In this document: piece after piece, positions 12,411 through 25,483 of the stretch | Position numbering within the stretch: position 1 is the first letter of the stretch | How the letters are laid out: the number at the start of each line of letters is the position of its first letter | DNA from: Brugia malayi | Lineage: Eukaryota; Nematoda; Chromadorea; Rhabditida; Onchocercidae | Length of the DNA: 64,000 nucleotides | Direction of reading: 5' to 3' | Assembly (NCBI RefSeq): GCF_000002995.4 | Contig: NW_025062476.1 | Span: forward strand, 8,430,501 to 8,494,500 | Program-made: the position numbers and the translations under genes | Notes under the pieces: generated by a model | Told to the model about the DNA's origin: nothing | Database searches by the model: none | What the model saw: only the letters and a program-made list of their open reading frames with translations

Positions 12411-15400
12411 TTACGCATGATTCAATTCAATAGTGCGAGTGCTGCGAAGATTTCGTAACAGTCGGGGAATGATGTGTTTTTGGATGATAGAATAAAATTG
12501 ATAGATTGCTAGCGTGACCTCTAAAAATGAAGAACCGATGAGGCATTTCAAAAGGATTAAAAAGAAATAAAGAAGAAAAATCCTGCAAGAAATTGTCGCA
12601 TGTTGAGAAGAGTACACATACTGACATTCAAAAACTTTTAAAGGATAGTAATAGACAATAATGTTACTAAAAAAAACTTTGCGTAGTGCACAGCTTCATT
12701 CCTAAATTTTAATGTAATCTATATTGCATCAGTATATTTTTTAAAAATTATATAAGATGGTTGATTGTAAAAAGTATCTTATTTCTTCATAAGCAAAATG
12801 GTGAAAAGTTGAATATTTAACAAAAAATTATAAAATTTTTAATCGTTGAAGTGAGTAAATTTTTTTGCTGAGTAAATTTTTTAACGATCTATTGAAAAAA
12901 AAAAAGACTGGCAGAAAATAAATATTATTAAAAAAGGAAAAGAGAATCAACTGGAAAATTACCACACAAACTTTATAAAGCTCTCTATAAGAATATCATC
13001 AAAAGATAGCGATATATTAGCGCAGAAAAGTAAGTAGACTTTCAGTTATATTGTCTCTTTATTTATTTTAGATTATTATAAAGAAATAGAAATACTGTGC
13101 AGAAAAGGACAAGTTATCACCCTATTTTTACCTTTAAAATTAACAAAAAATTTTCAGAAAATGTTAAATTTGAAGAATCATTTAGGGTTTGATGTAGGAG
13201 AATAATTCGGAAACAAAATGATAAGAAAGCGAAAACGAGAAAAAAAGAATGATAAATATCTCAGTCCGACCAGCTAAATATACATACAGAAATATCGATT
13301 GCATCTAAAGCCTTGTGGCTCTTCAGAGCAAAACATGAAAGTTTTAGCAAATGGTTAATAATTTCAATATGTCAACCTTCGTTTTTCTAGTTGTTCTGAA
13401 GTATTGTTGTCAGATTCAAGGTTTCATGACATGAAAGATTTCATACAAAAAGAAATGATAGTTACAAAAAATAATTTGAAAAACGAATTAATACAAAGAT
13501 ATACTTCATGAGTTCGTGAGACTGCACCACCTGGCATTAAGAATGAACTGAAGCAATGTAATTTATATTTTAATTAATATAATCAACCGACTATCATTTG
13601 TGAAGTCATTTACTTTCTATGTTTTGCAGACGACTGCCAAAAATGTGATTTCTTTTTTAAAATATTATATTGAGCAAATAATTAAGTGGAAATATTAAAA
13701 TAATTATTATAATAACAGATTCAATGACAATTGATGTAATGAATTGTCTCTTAGAAAATTAAATATTAATTTAAGAAATATTTAAAACAATTAAAACTCG
13801 ATGATTAAAAAGAAAATACCATTTATAATAACTAAAAAAAAAAAGAAAATAAATACCTTACAAAGCAAAATTAAGACCATCAAAGATATAATAAATGCCA
13901 ATAATCAATAGGCATATCATAAGCTTACATATGGTGCTAATTAAAATTAAGCAATTTAACTGCTTGGGAATAAGAAACTCTGATAAACATAAGGTCTATA
14001 CAACCTTGTTCCCATGTAGATTTATATATCTGTCATAAATGCCAATTGTTACTATATTTGAAATACTGAAAACACAAGAAATGCATCAACAAAAATACGT
14101 GCAACAAAAAAATTTCACAATTAGTTACATACACAGACGAATAAAGACGATAATATTGAAATCAAAAACAAACTATCATACCATTAATATAAATGAAAAA
14201 TGGTAAAGAAAAGGAAATACCATCTGTATTTTGAACTTGATCATTTGAATTAAAAATGCTAATTACGCACTAACTACTAAGAACAAATTTTTAAGAGAAA
14301 ACCAAGTTTACAATCAGTTATTTGAAAATTATTTCAAGCAAAAAAAAGTTGCTTTAAACGGTGTGAAGATTATCAAAAAACGCATCACTATTATCTGTCA
14401 CTCATCACGATGCATGCAGCTAGTCATTCACTTGATGAGACTTTTGAAATGCCAACCACTGTCAATATTAAATTCAAAAACTAGTTATAGATACACGATG
14501 ATCTGAATCTATGCAAAAAATGAAAAAGCGCTTCTCTTTATTTTTGAGAAGCTGAATGACCATATCCGTTATCAGATATGTTCAGTGAACATAGTTTATT
14601 CACAGATTGCATAATATTTTGCATTCCTTTCTTTTTCAACCATTAAAACTTTAAAGGGACTAAAAAACTGCTCGCATTCATTTCTTGCATTGCGTTTTTC
14701 TAATGACCATTAATTGCTTTAGGAAGTAGTTCGAATCATACGCCTTGCATATTCTCACAAAAGATTAAAAACCAATAAATGGTAATGAAAAGATTGGAAT
14801 ATAAAAGAGATGAAATTCTCCTACTGCTTACCGATACCGAAAATTAGTGACTGATGGAAGAGGATGTGTAGAGTACTTCGCGCACTTTGTCGATTGGATT
14901 ACTTACATATCCACAGAGAATGGGATCAGTAATCAGTAATCAATCAAATGCAAGCAGAAGTAATTTAGCACATAGTTTAAATATTGGAAGCCAAGATAAA
15001 AAAAGAAGGGTTTAAATTTGTGTTTTAGAATCAGAACAATAAAAATGTTTGTCAGTCTTAGAATAGATCATTCTGGGAATTTTCTTTACTCGTTAGTTCG
15101 GGAAAGATTCTCTTGTATTATAGGTGGTAGCAGCATTGGCGAGTATAATGAGACAAAAAGTAAAGAGTAGAATTGAGGAAGTACTGTGTCTTCCTTTATT
15201 TCTCTATTTATTTTCCATATAGGAGTAATTTAAAAAAACATCTGAAATACTCGTAAAGGAAAATCTGATTATATCATAACGATTATTATGTGAAATTTAA
15301 AGCAAGTAAATCTGAAAAATGAAGTTCTAAGATTGGGACCCTGACAATATTTCATGTCCGTCCTTATTTCGATTCTTTCTCTACATAACTATACCTGAGT

Positions 15401-18400
15401 CAAATCTGGAAGTGAAATTGAACCTTTGCTAATCTTTGCAAATCTTATGGTTTAATTGGAATGAGTTACATGAAATCAAGAGTTCTTGAATTTAATTTGA
15501 CATAAATTTAAAATTGCGTATGCACTTCAAACTCAAAACTTAAGATAGTGAAGAGCTGGCAGTCAAAAAATTCATTCAAAATTTACGAACTCTCACTGCT
15601 GCTCATCTATTATCGTTCATCATACATTCTCATATTAACTTCAAAGAGAATGGTGGCAGTAACTGCTAATATCCAAAGGTTCAACGAATTCTTGAAGCAT
15701 TTGGAAAGTTTTTAACACATTCTCAAAAAAGACTAAATAAAGCTTATTTTTAAATAAAATACACAATATGAAATATCTGAAATTTACAACAGAGAAATTT
15801 GTTTATTAACTGAAAAATCAGAAAAGATTGCATTTTTGGTATAGTTGCTGAAAATAACATATAACCGCTAGCCAAATGTAAGTACAAGGTTGACAAATGA
15901 ATGTAAGTATAAAGTGACCAATTCTATTTCGAATAAAAATGTTCCCTCATTTTGTCTTAATTTCATTTATTCATTATGTGCATTTTCTTTCGAACTTTAT
16001 GTTTTTCAGCATTATGCACTTGAATTTTTGATCAGATTGATTACTGAATAAATAAGAGGTTTGTTAGATATAACAAAGATGAAATCACACACATTTACAT
16101 TTTACTTGGCATGGACATGGAATCTTTGAAATATAAAATTGAAATCGGTGTCTAACAGAATAGAGTAAGTTAAAAGATGATTAGTACGTATCAAAACTAT
16201 CTGAGATTTCTTTCGCCAATGTCTGAATGATAAATCCAACCGTTTCACACTTATTTCTGCAACAGCATAATAAGTGGTTTTTCTGGAGATGCTCTGTATC
16301 CTCAATCTTTGCTACGCATTCATTTTCTAAAGCTTTTATTTCGACACAGAATGTATGTTCATCTGAAAATTTATAAAGAGTCTATGCAGTTTTAAACAAG
16401 AAAAGAAAAGCAAACAGGCAGTTAAATTAGTCTGAAATAAAGCTTTAAAATTGGATTACTGAGTTCTATTTCAGTTGAATCTCATTTCGGGGAACGTATA
16501 GCAGCTCTGTACTCAATAATGGGAACTGATTCTTGAAAATAAATAATAAATGAATGTGTAAAAGTGTACCTTAACAATGGTAGGCTATAAATTATAAATT
16601 ATGTGTTATAGATTAAAAAGAAACAAAAATTTTTGAATAAATAGATCATCTAGAACTTCCATCCGCAATTTCAAATAAAATCGGCCATCATTAGTTCAAA
16701 AATTCCTCCCTTCCATTGTCGTTTGATTTCTTTCTGGTTATGTAGAAACATGTCAAAGGTTGAATAATTTAACCCGTTCCAAACAAGTTTAGTTTCAACA
16801 AAAAATTTAAAATTTTTTTCATTTAGCAGTAAACGAGATCCTTTTTCGAAGAATTTGATTGTAACACTGAAATAAAATTATTCTTCATCAGCACTAAATT
16901 TTACAACCGAAAGCAAAAAACTAACCACTGAATTCCCACATTTTTTGTTTTGCATGAGCACATTTTCCACTAGTTATAACATCTTCATTTTCCACTATAC
17001 TAGGTTATCAGTTTTATTACTTAAAGACAGAAATGCCTATATTAAATTGATTTATACGACTTTATCAGACTGCTGTTCCAGTGATTACTCAAAAAATTAA
17101 AAGCAAATAGTTCAACGGATAAATACAGATAGAGTTGCAATAAATTTTCATAGAAACTTAATTTAGATCTGCTATTCTGTACCAAATGACCGATTATAGA
17201 CAAAAACGATGGTATTTATAATTTGAATCACCTCAGTTATAAAATTATACTTATGAACATTTATGAAATGACATGGAAATAAATGTATACATCGTAAGAA
17301 ATAACTAAACTTACTATCAATATCCAAAGTTCCATAAACAATAGGGGAATGGCACCATGTTTCTCCTTTCTGTACCAAATGATCTGACAATGTGTTGGGA
17401 TATTCCTTGCGAATCTGCAATTTACCACTTCTTTGAATTTAGTGAAATATATGTTTAGCTTGACTGAAAATGAAGCACCAAAATTATAATAAAAGTAATA
17501 GCTAAAAATTAAGTTTAATAAAATTTGCATCATCGTAAAGATTATCTTTTCAGCAAAAAAAAAAAAAACAGCTTTATTGATATTAGAGCACTTTGTGATA
17601 TGCTTTCACACTTGATTTAATGTTATCGATTGACAGGTTTATTGCTTAGGAATACTTTTTAGTATACCTTAAAGTCGAGTTCTTGCTTCATCAGAATTTT
17701 CTGCAATTTCACTCTCTCCCACACATATTCATTACATGCATCACCGTGATTGTTGTATGAACGGCAGAAACAGTACGCTTGTCCTTTCCGGATTGAAGTA
17801 CAAAGTGATGAAAGCGATCCTGCCCTTAAGTGTCAGGTGTTATATTGAATTCAAATTTCAATCCTAATTTTTGATTAAAGTAGAAGTTCTCAGTTGAAAA
17901 GCAAAAGAATGAGCACTGGGATTTAAAAGTGGATTAGTGATGTGCAACCACGGCATCAATCCGGATATACTGAGACAAAGATAAGACTTGGCTTCATAAG
18001 TTGTCATATTTCAAGCAAAATGTCTAGTGCTTACAGACTGGCCAATGGTGATGCATATATCTATTTGATGTGATAAGTTAGGGTCCACATCAAGCAGATA
18101 TTAACTTACAGAAGCCACATGGCATATGCAATATGATTGAGATGTTTTTCAGCGCTGTTAGCTATAGTATGTGTCACTGCACCACCTGACACATCAAATT
18201 TTATTTCTGAAAAAAAAATTAAGTCGAACTTGTAATGCTGTCATTTCAACGGCATGCATGATTGCATCCTTAACCCTAACAATTCTTTAAAATTATAATT
18301 TCGCAAGATGAGGATGACAAAAAGTTTTATTGTCTTCTGAAGCATCAAACATGAAACCAACGTCTGTGTCTAAGACCTAAAGGTAAGCAAGAATGCTATA

Positions 18401-21400
18401 AATTATCAAAAATTCGATTAAAAAGAAATATTAGCCAATTCCATCATTCTCATCCTTCTCCTTCAACTTCCCCATTCCTCTGGTTAGCCTTGTCAAATGT
18501 CCTTAGTATTAGTGTAAAAAACTGATCAAGCAGGTACAGATACCATTCCCATCCATTTTTAAAGTCATTTCGGTGTAGCAATACGATGTATACGTGAGGA
18601 ACACTCTTTCCACTCCATGTGTTACATATTGAAGTCTTTGTTGATTATACTGCATACACTGTGTCAAATTCACTAAGGGCTAAAATTTTAATTTGGTTTG
18701 CGGAAATTTAGGGATAGTCGAACTATTAAGCTTAACTATCATAGCATAGGAATGTTTTTTAAAATGCTATCCATAATTTATGTAAGTGATTTGATTTTGT
18801 CATTCGTTTTAGCAAAATTCGGTGTTGAGTATTTGAAAGTATAACAGCACCTGCTCAACTCATTAATTTATAATTCTTTATGGGTTCAATGACAGCATTC
18901 CTGATGTATTTTACACTAATAATGTCCCTCACAAACTATTTCATATTTACAGATATTTTCCTCATGAGGACTCTGCTTTATTTCATGTTTAAGAAACTGT
19001 TAACCCAATTTCTGGCTAGATGTGATATTTTTGCTGCAAGTTTTTTGTCACATGGTGTCTTTGAGCTAGCTTCTGTACGACAGCGACACGCAAAAATTTT
19101 CAGCGGCATGTAGTTCGTTTCAAACATTGTTGCTTCTGGACAAGATCGTGAATTTGTGTAATTAAAGTTTACCTAGAAAAAAATTTAAATAAGATCAATT
19201 AACTCTTTTTGGACGATCAAAGTAAATTTTTTGCAGAAAGGATTTATAAGGAATGAAATGGAGCTTGAACTACTCACTTCTACTTCAACATAATGACATT
19301 TTCCGTCTTCCAGCAATGCATATGAGAAGTCGATTGCATAAAATGCACTGCCTATAGATTTGAAAAAAGGATCATTTGTTTTTTTAGATTTTTTTAAATT
19401 CTAGAAGATGCGTAAAACAAGCAATGTGCTGATTTCACTCAAGCCATTCATTCTGATTTTTGAAATTTTAATTAATATTAAAATGAAAATAAGTCATATG
19501 AAAAATGACTGAAAGCTCGGAAAAGTGTTCCTAGTTGAATCATTATTCATTGTCACTTTTTCTGTTCAATCACAGAAAACTTTTCGACGCTTTTAGTACA
19601 TAAATCATTTCACTGTTTCATTAGTTATTTTACGACTTATTTTAAGCTTTATTTCATAATATTGTGTAGGATGTAAAATAAAAATCAAGAAAAAATGTCA
19701 TGAAAAAATTAAACAATCGGAATGAATGACAACTGCTATGATGGTAGTTTTCACTAATTAACCTGGTTGTTGAAATAAAACGAAATTATCCTTCGGTAAA
19801 CGAGAGTCCATATCCGATAAAGTGACGTTATCAATATAATGTAGTAAGCATGACCTTGATGGTGGTTTATCAATTAGAAATAAATCATTGAACAAATATT
19901 GATATTCTGAATTATATTTGCAATAATAAGGTGATTGCCTTGCATTTAGTTTGTTCAATATTAGACCCTGAAAACTAAATCAATTACTGTAATATCATGG
20001 AAACAAAACAAGTTTAAAAAACTAAAATAGAAATAAGTATCTTAATTTTAGTCAACTTGAATCAGTTGATAAAATGCTATTTAATTAAGGCAGTTGCAGT
20101 TCTTAATCTCTCTTGTTATGAATTTGGAGTCAAAACAGCTCAAAGCTTTTTGAAGAAAGTCCACCGCTATAGCTATAATAAAGTAACATATTATCTTCTT
20201 GTTTAAGGAAGAAAAAGTTAACATTATAATTGCAAAACGTTTGATGATTGCAGCAACAGAGTGCTTCAAAATGATTTGGTTCTATGGGAGCTTTCATTAG
20301 ACACATGTCCATTAGTGCTGCAAATTACTCCGTTAAATTTTGAAAATTTTCATTTGTTATGGGTAAATAAAGCAGATTTACAGTTCTTTCGACAATCTTA
20401 TTTCTAGTCCCTCTGATTTGCTTGAATTCCAGTCCTTATAAATTGCATAACCAAAAAAATTCCCTCTAACTTTATTTTTAAATTTAATTCAGCTTCGAAA
20501 TTGAGATAAATACAAAACTACAATTGACTTAATATGGGAATTATTTGCTATGACTTTGTATTTTACGCTTCTGTAATCAAAATGAAGGACTTCAACTTAA
20601 ATCTAAATTTCAACAATATCGGCTCTTACGTATTAGTTGAATACATCGTGTTTTGACAATATCCACCAGACGAATGTCCCAGTTTGCATAATAATGACAC
20701 CCAATTTCTATTCCATCTGCAAGAATACTATGGCCAGGTTTGTTGGCTCGAAATTCGTCTGTCGACATATAATATTTATATTGCATGTTTGAAATATCCA
20801 GATAGAGTGGGCAGTACTGCAAACGAAATAAGCTCAAGCTTTCAAGAGGCTTTTGCGATATTTCGAACTAATAATGATCTTTTACGGGAATTATCAATGA
20901 ATAAGTATGAATTCATACGTTTTTTGATTACAGTAAAATCGATTCTTGGTAATCTAAACATAAAAGCTAAGTGAGACAAAGATGTAAATCAGATTAATTA
21001 TGCATATGATTAGCTTAACTGCCCATAGTATCAGCTATATGAATTTGATTTGTTCAGTAAACAGATGTACAGAAGAATAAAGAAGGAAACTGGCCAGGTA
21101 AGACAGTAATAGGATGTATGACATGAAAAATTAATTCAAACCGATGGACAGTCGAGAAGGCTGCAAAGTTGTCAAAAAAAGTTAAAAGGAAAAGTTACGC
21201 TTTTAGTACGTGTTCCTTCTAAAATATCTTCCATTTTTCCTCTTAGTGTAACTTTCTTCGCTTCTCTATCATACATATAGGTGTATCTTGTATTGTTGCG
21301 ATTAGGAATAGCGCATGGCATGAAATCGTTGTAAGTCGTTAACTGTCCAGTGCCTACCAGTACACTGCTTGAAATTCGATCTGTGAAATTAATAATTAAA

Positions 21401-24044
21401 ATTTCAAAGAGATTATTTTGAAAATCAAGCTTTAGCGATCCTTAAAAATTAACGTCAACATGAAACTACCTTGACAGTTGCCAATCAAATCACCATAACA
21501 GCAACATTCATAACCGTATTCATCATATGTCATCCAGACGACACATTCGTTATCTTCCTAAAAATGTATATCTGTCAGTATTAGTTTTATTTCGAGCAAC
21601 AAACTTCAGTTAAATAGAACTTAGAAAGTTAAAATAAGTTGAATAATGTAAAAAACAGAATTCATATTCCAAGATTAGACTGATGAAAATAGCAACACGT
21701 GAACTGTGCTGTATTCTGCATTGCATGTCTTGCATGTATCCCATCTCTGCCGCACTGTATGGACCGAGACGAGTGATTTCATGAACCGTTCGATCAGGTA
21801 TTTGCTCGATTTGTCGTTCATAGAGACTATTTCGGTTGAAAATATCACTAGCGGTAACAAAGCACACATTGTTGTTTGTTGTTATTGGAACCTTAATGTC
21901 ATAGAAAGATTAAAATTTCTTTTTATACCTATCAAGAGTTATTTCCTCAACGCTGTTGTTAAAGAAACAACTACATCAAATAAGTCTTATATAGTCAACT
22001 TTTAGACTTTTTAAATCTGTTTTTTTTTTTTAATTATAATTTTTTTTCTTTAATTTTTTCGCTTTTTTTTGTTTCTTCAAATTCTTAAACATAAATTGAA
22101 TGAACGCACTCTTTTGAAGTTCTTTGCATTACATGTTTTCATGGAAACATTGATTTCAGGCATACGATTTGTTATATAATAAGTTTCATCGATATAAGTT
22201 TGAATACCATTAGTATAATCGAGAACTTCATGAAGTACATAGTTCTTTATTAAGCTGTATTGACGACGGATTAAGAATTGAAGTTTCAAAATGATTCTCC
22301 ATTGTGCCACTGTTTTGACAACCGGACATGGCTTACAGCAAAGCAAGAAAATATCGTTGTAAGTATTTTTTGTTGTCTAAAATATCTTTATACACAAAGT
22401 TGATTTCAAGAGTTTATTGGAGGATAAGCCAAAAGAATACGCCACTTCGGAATTTCTGAAGTGTAAAGAAAATGTTTCGTCAATGATGATAGAAATTTAA
22501 TAAAGAATAGTTGAGGTTGTTTAGCGTGACCAATCTATAAATGAATCATTACTAAGAAAGGAAATACCAGCGGTTAGAAGTCTCTTTAATTTCACATTTA
22601 AAATTCCTCATTCAAAATTAAAATTACCATAACCCATGCCGCATAATACAAAGTATTGTACTGAGAATTCAATTGTTCATAAATGCCTAAATCATCACAG
22701 AGTGGTTGAGCGGCTTTTTCAAATTCTTTATGTGTTATATCCTCTTCGTGCCACGGATAATTTTGGTCATTAAAATATAATACGTTGCCAAAGCCAGTCT
22801 TGTTGTGATAGTATTTAATTCCATAAATACAGTAGTTATACTTTGGCCTAAAATGTGACTTTATTGTGGATCCATAAAAAGTTACTTTGAAGAAACACAA
22901 AAAATGTTATCAAGGAGCTCTACCTCACATGCTCTTATCACCTGAAACAATGCATTCTTTCAATTCAAATGATCAAAGGCATAAAATATCAAAGTGATGA
23001 TTGACGTATTTTGTTAGCTTAAAGTAAAATATAGATATAAGCCGTTTATAGAAGCATCAAAATATATGCATTTACAGCACGTTTCAAGTCTGTATTTTGA
23101 GCAATGTATAGGAAAAGTATAGATTAACTTACACAATGTATGTATTACTTTAAATTGTAAGTGTCGTGTATGTCATTGCCATGTATCTTACCACACATGC
23201 TTCTTTTACTCTCTCATCTAACAGGAAATTGAATACTAATATTATACTAATGAATATTTAATTTGATTCTGTATTTGAGTTTACTTAGTATTTGATTGTT
23301 GATTTGGGGAAGGGAAGCATCTCCGGAAAATTCAGGCTAGAAGTTTCATGAAAATCTGTGCGTCAAACCGCCGATATATTATATCTTTCATTCATGATTT
23401 GTCATACTATCTTATATCTACTTCAAAGGGAGAAATGCTCTGTAAGATGTGTAGATTATTAAATTTCTACAAATTAATATCTTCAAAATTATTCGAACCT
23501 TAATATCTTTCTAATGTCACTCTTTGACCTTTACCTTCTTTGTCTTATGACCATGAAATATCAAGATGAGAACTAACTTGTATATTGTTTTATTAATTGG
23601 ATTGTAACACTCTACTGGCATATCGAGGTATGTTGTTGTTGAAGATAAATAATTTGTTTGAGATGTTTTAATTTGGGTAAATAAACTCTAAACGCATTTG
23701 AGTCTAATCACCAAATGAAAATATGATAAGAAGAAGAGTTACAGAGCTTGTCTTTGCTTTTCTCAACGACTTTAATACGGTAAGCCCGTATGCTTTTCTC
23801 GAATAGTTGAAATTTTTGTCACGAGGAGTTATTGAAAGTTTTAGAAATTTTTTGGAAAAAAGTTCCTATACTCTGATATTTTCTATAAATCTTCATGAAA
23901 ATTTCAAATCTTATTAACTAAATTGAGTGAATTTTTCTTTTTTTGCTTGACAGCAGCATTCAAAATTAGATACTTTTGAACTAAGATACTAACAATTGTT
24001 AACATAAAACAGCATAGAATCACTGTTGCGGCATTAAGATGCAT
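12411..24044 (-). CDS. Putative type I membrane protein with six cysteine clusters (about 21 exons)
   Basis: Family not recognised. The model gives about 909 residues. Exons: 24044-23990, 23217-23192, 22941-22929, 22884-22628, 22376-22110, 21891-21697, 21557-21470, 21380-21199, 20816-20630, 20317-20223, 19967-19763, 19351-19278, 19172-19005, 18649-18544, 18369-18319, 18185-18110, 17824-17668, 17414-17315, 16362-16188, 13547-13505, 12620-12411. Residues 1-18 are a hydrophobic leader (MHLNAATVILCCFMLTIV). A second hydrophobic segment at about 854-869 is followed by a basic tail of about 40 residues, suggesting a type I membrane protein. Between them are clusters at about 130 (LLCCKPC), 289 (ECCCYGD...NC), 444 (LCCCNHQTFC), 577 (ACRCR...PC), 700 (YCFCR...AC) and 800 (LCCCRNKC), 80-160 residues apart. 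They recall the cysteine-rich ends of nematode ET or Ly6/activin-receptor ectodomains, but homology is unproven. Exons 2-4, 15-16 and 20 are the least certain. Confidence 0.68.
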
Positions 24045-24045
24045 T

Positions 24046-24057
24046 CTAAAGGAAAAC
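24046..24057 (-). promoter_or_regulatory. Probable spliced-leader acceptor
   Basis: On the minus strand TTTTCCTTTAG is followed by A and then the ATG at 24044 that opens the hydrophobic leader of the cysteine-cluster gene, the same arrangement as at 8845. It decides the start chosen there. Confidence 0.55.
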
Positions 24058-25471
24058 AACCTTCCAGAAGTATCATAGAATGTATCTTTCACTTTCTTAA
24101 TGGATATTCTATCTTATATAGTTCCAAGACCTATCGATGTAGAGTGAATATTTACATAAGTCTAAATTTTGAGATAAAAACGAGCTAAATCTAAAAGAAG
24201 CAAAATAGATAAGGCTAGATGTCATTGAAGAAAAGAATAATTTGTAAATAAAAATTGAGATAATAGAGGAATTAAAATAAGAGGTAATTCCTGAAAGGAG
24301 AATATAAATTTGTCAATAGCAATCTTTGCGATTAATTCAAGCTTCATTTACTGATTGAGGATGTGTTAATTTCAATATTTGTAGTCTGAGAAGAAGCAAA
24401 AATAAAAAAACTCTGAGTTATTTGGTTCAACAATAATAAACTTCGAAAATCATTGCAAAAGCGAAATCAAAGAAACGTAAAATTGTTTAGATTCTTCAAT
24501 TCCAACTTATTGAATTTATTTCTCTTAATCAAAGTAATCTCTAAGATTGCTTATTGTTATGAGTACAGTTTTCTTCTAGTCGAACTATTTTTAACAACGA
24601 AAACTCTTTCGATTAAAAAACTTGAATTTCATAGCTAAAGCTTTTTCGAGTATAAGATATGAATTTCATTTTTATACACTATGGATAACAATCAGCTCGA
24701 AGTACTCTAACTTTGTATGTTTATATTTTATTACTACCTCTCTTAACAATCGAATAACAAATTATAATTCAGAACAGAAATATTAGAATATTAAAGATTA
24801 GAAAATTTATAATGAAATTAGATTTAATAACTCAACAAATCTAACGATAACTTATTTCATACACCGGTTTTAAACAATCCAGACTATACTATTAATTTGC
24901 TTTAGTACACTTAAATAAATATAGTTTAGTTTTTGTCATTTAAGCTTCTTAGACAAAGCCATGATTCATTACAGCTATGCTTCTCAGCCGAACAAAATGA
25001 AATCGCAGATATCAATGAAAATTGCAGCAGATATGATGTAAATTGCAAGAGAAACGCGAAAAAAATGAATAATGAAGACATTTCTGCAGTAGTTAATATC
25101 AGTACAAATATTAAATGAAAAAGAAAATGAAATGTATTAAAAAGGAAATATTCGATTTAACGAATATTTTTTCTTCTGTTATAATTTGTAAACGGTTGCG
25201 CAATTCTCGATCACTTCCCTTTCATTCAAAAGAAAGAAATTGATAACATTAGCTAAGCAAAAGATATTAGTTTTCCTGAGCTATACAATTTCAAGTTTCA
25301 GTAAATATGATTAGACTTGCTAACTTATCTAGTTTCACAACTTTTTCCTTTTTGTTCCAAGCAAGAATGCAGCAAATGAATATGAGTACTAGGCTACTGT
25401 AGATCATTTAGCAATAATAAATAAAACTAGAAAATTACGACGACTAGTCCTTGAATGGAATGTAATCAGAT
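24058..25471. other. Divergent intergenic region
   Basis: About 1.4 kb separates the minus-strand cysteine-cluster gene from the plus-strand trehalase gene, so both promoters and outrons should lie here. The sequence is very AT-rich. Small frames at 24453-24638 and 24933-25118 have no splice context or recognisable content. I cannot point to a defined promoter motif. Confidence 0.6.
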
Positions 25472-25483
25472 AACTATTTTAGG
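25472..25483 (+). promoter_or_regulatory. Probable spliced-leader acceptor
   Basis: AACTATTTTAG followed by G and then ATG. A 3' splice site one base upstream of the start codon, with no upstream exon in sight, fits trans-splicing. Confidence 0.6.

Noticed and set aside
14701..14760. GTTCGAATC-like string suggesting a tRNA T-arm
   Set aside because: No matching acceptor, D or anticodon stems around it; no tRNA could be folded by eye anywhere in the window.
18110..18206. Joining 19172-18998 directly to 18206 and skipping the two small exons at 18649 and 18369
   Set aside because: This also stays in frame, but the two skipped segments form their own in-frame, splice-bounded chain (phases 0-1-1), so the longer model is preferred; an isoform is possible.
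23904..24092. Longer start for the cysteine-cluster protein
   Set aside because: The upstream ATG lies before a strong 3' splice site (24046); the internal ATG at 24044 follows it directly and opens the leader.
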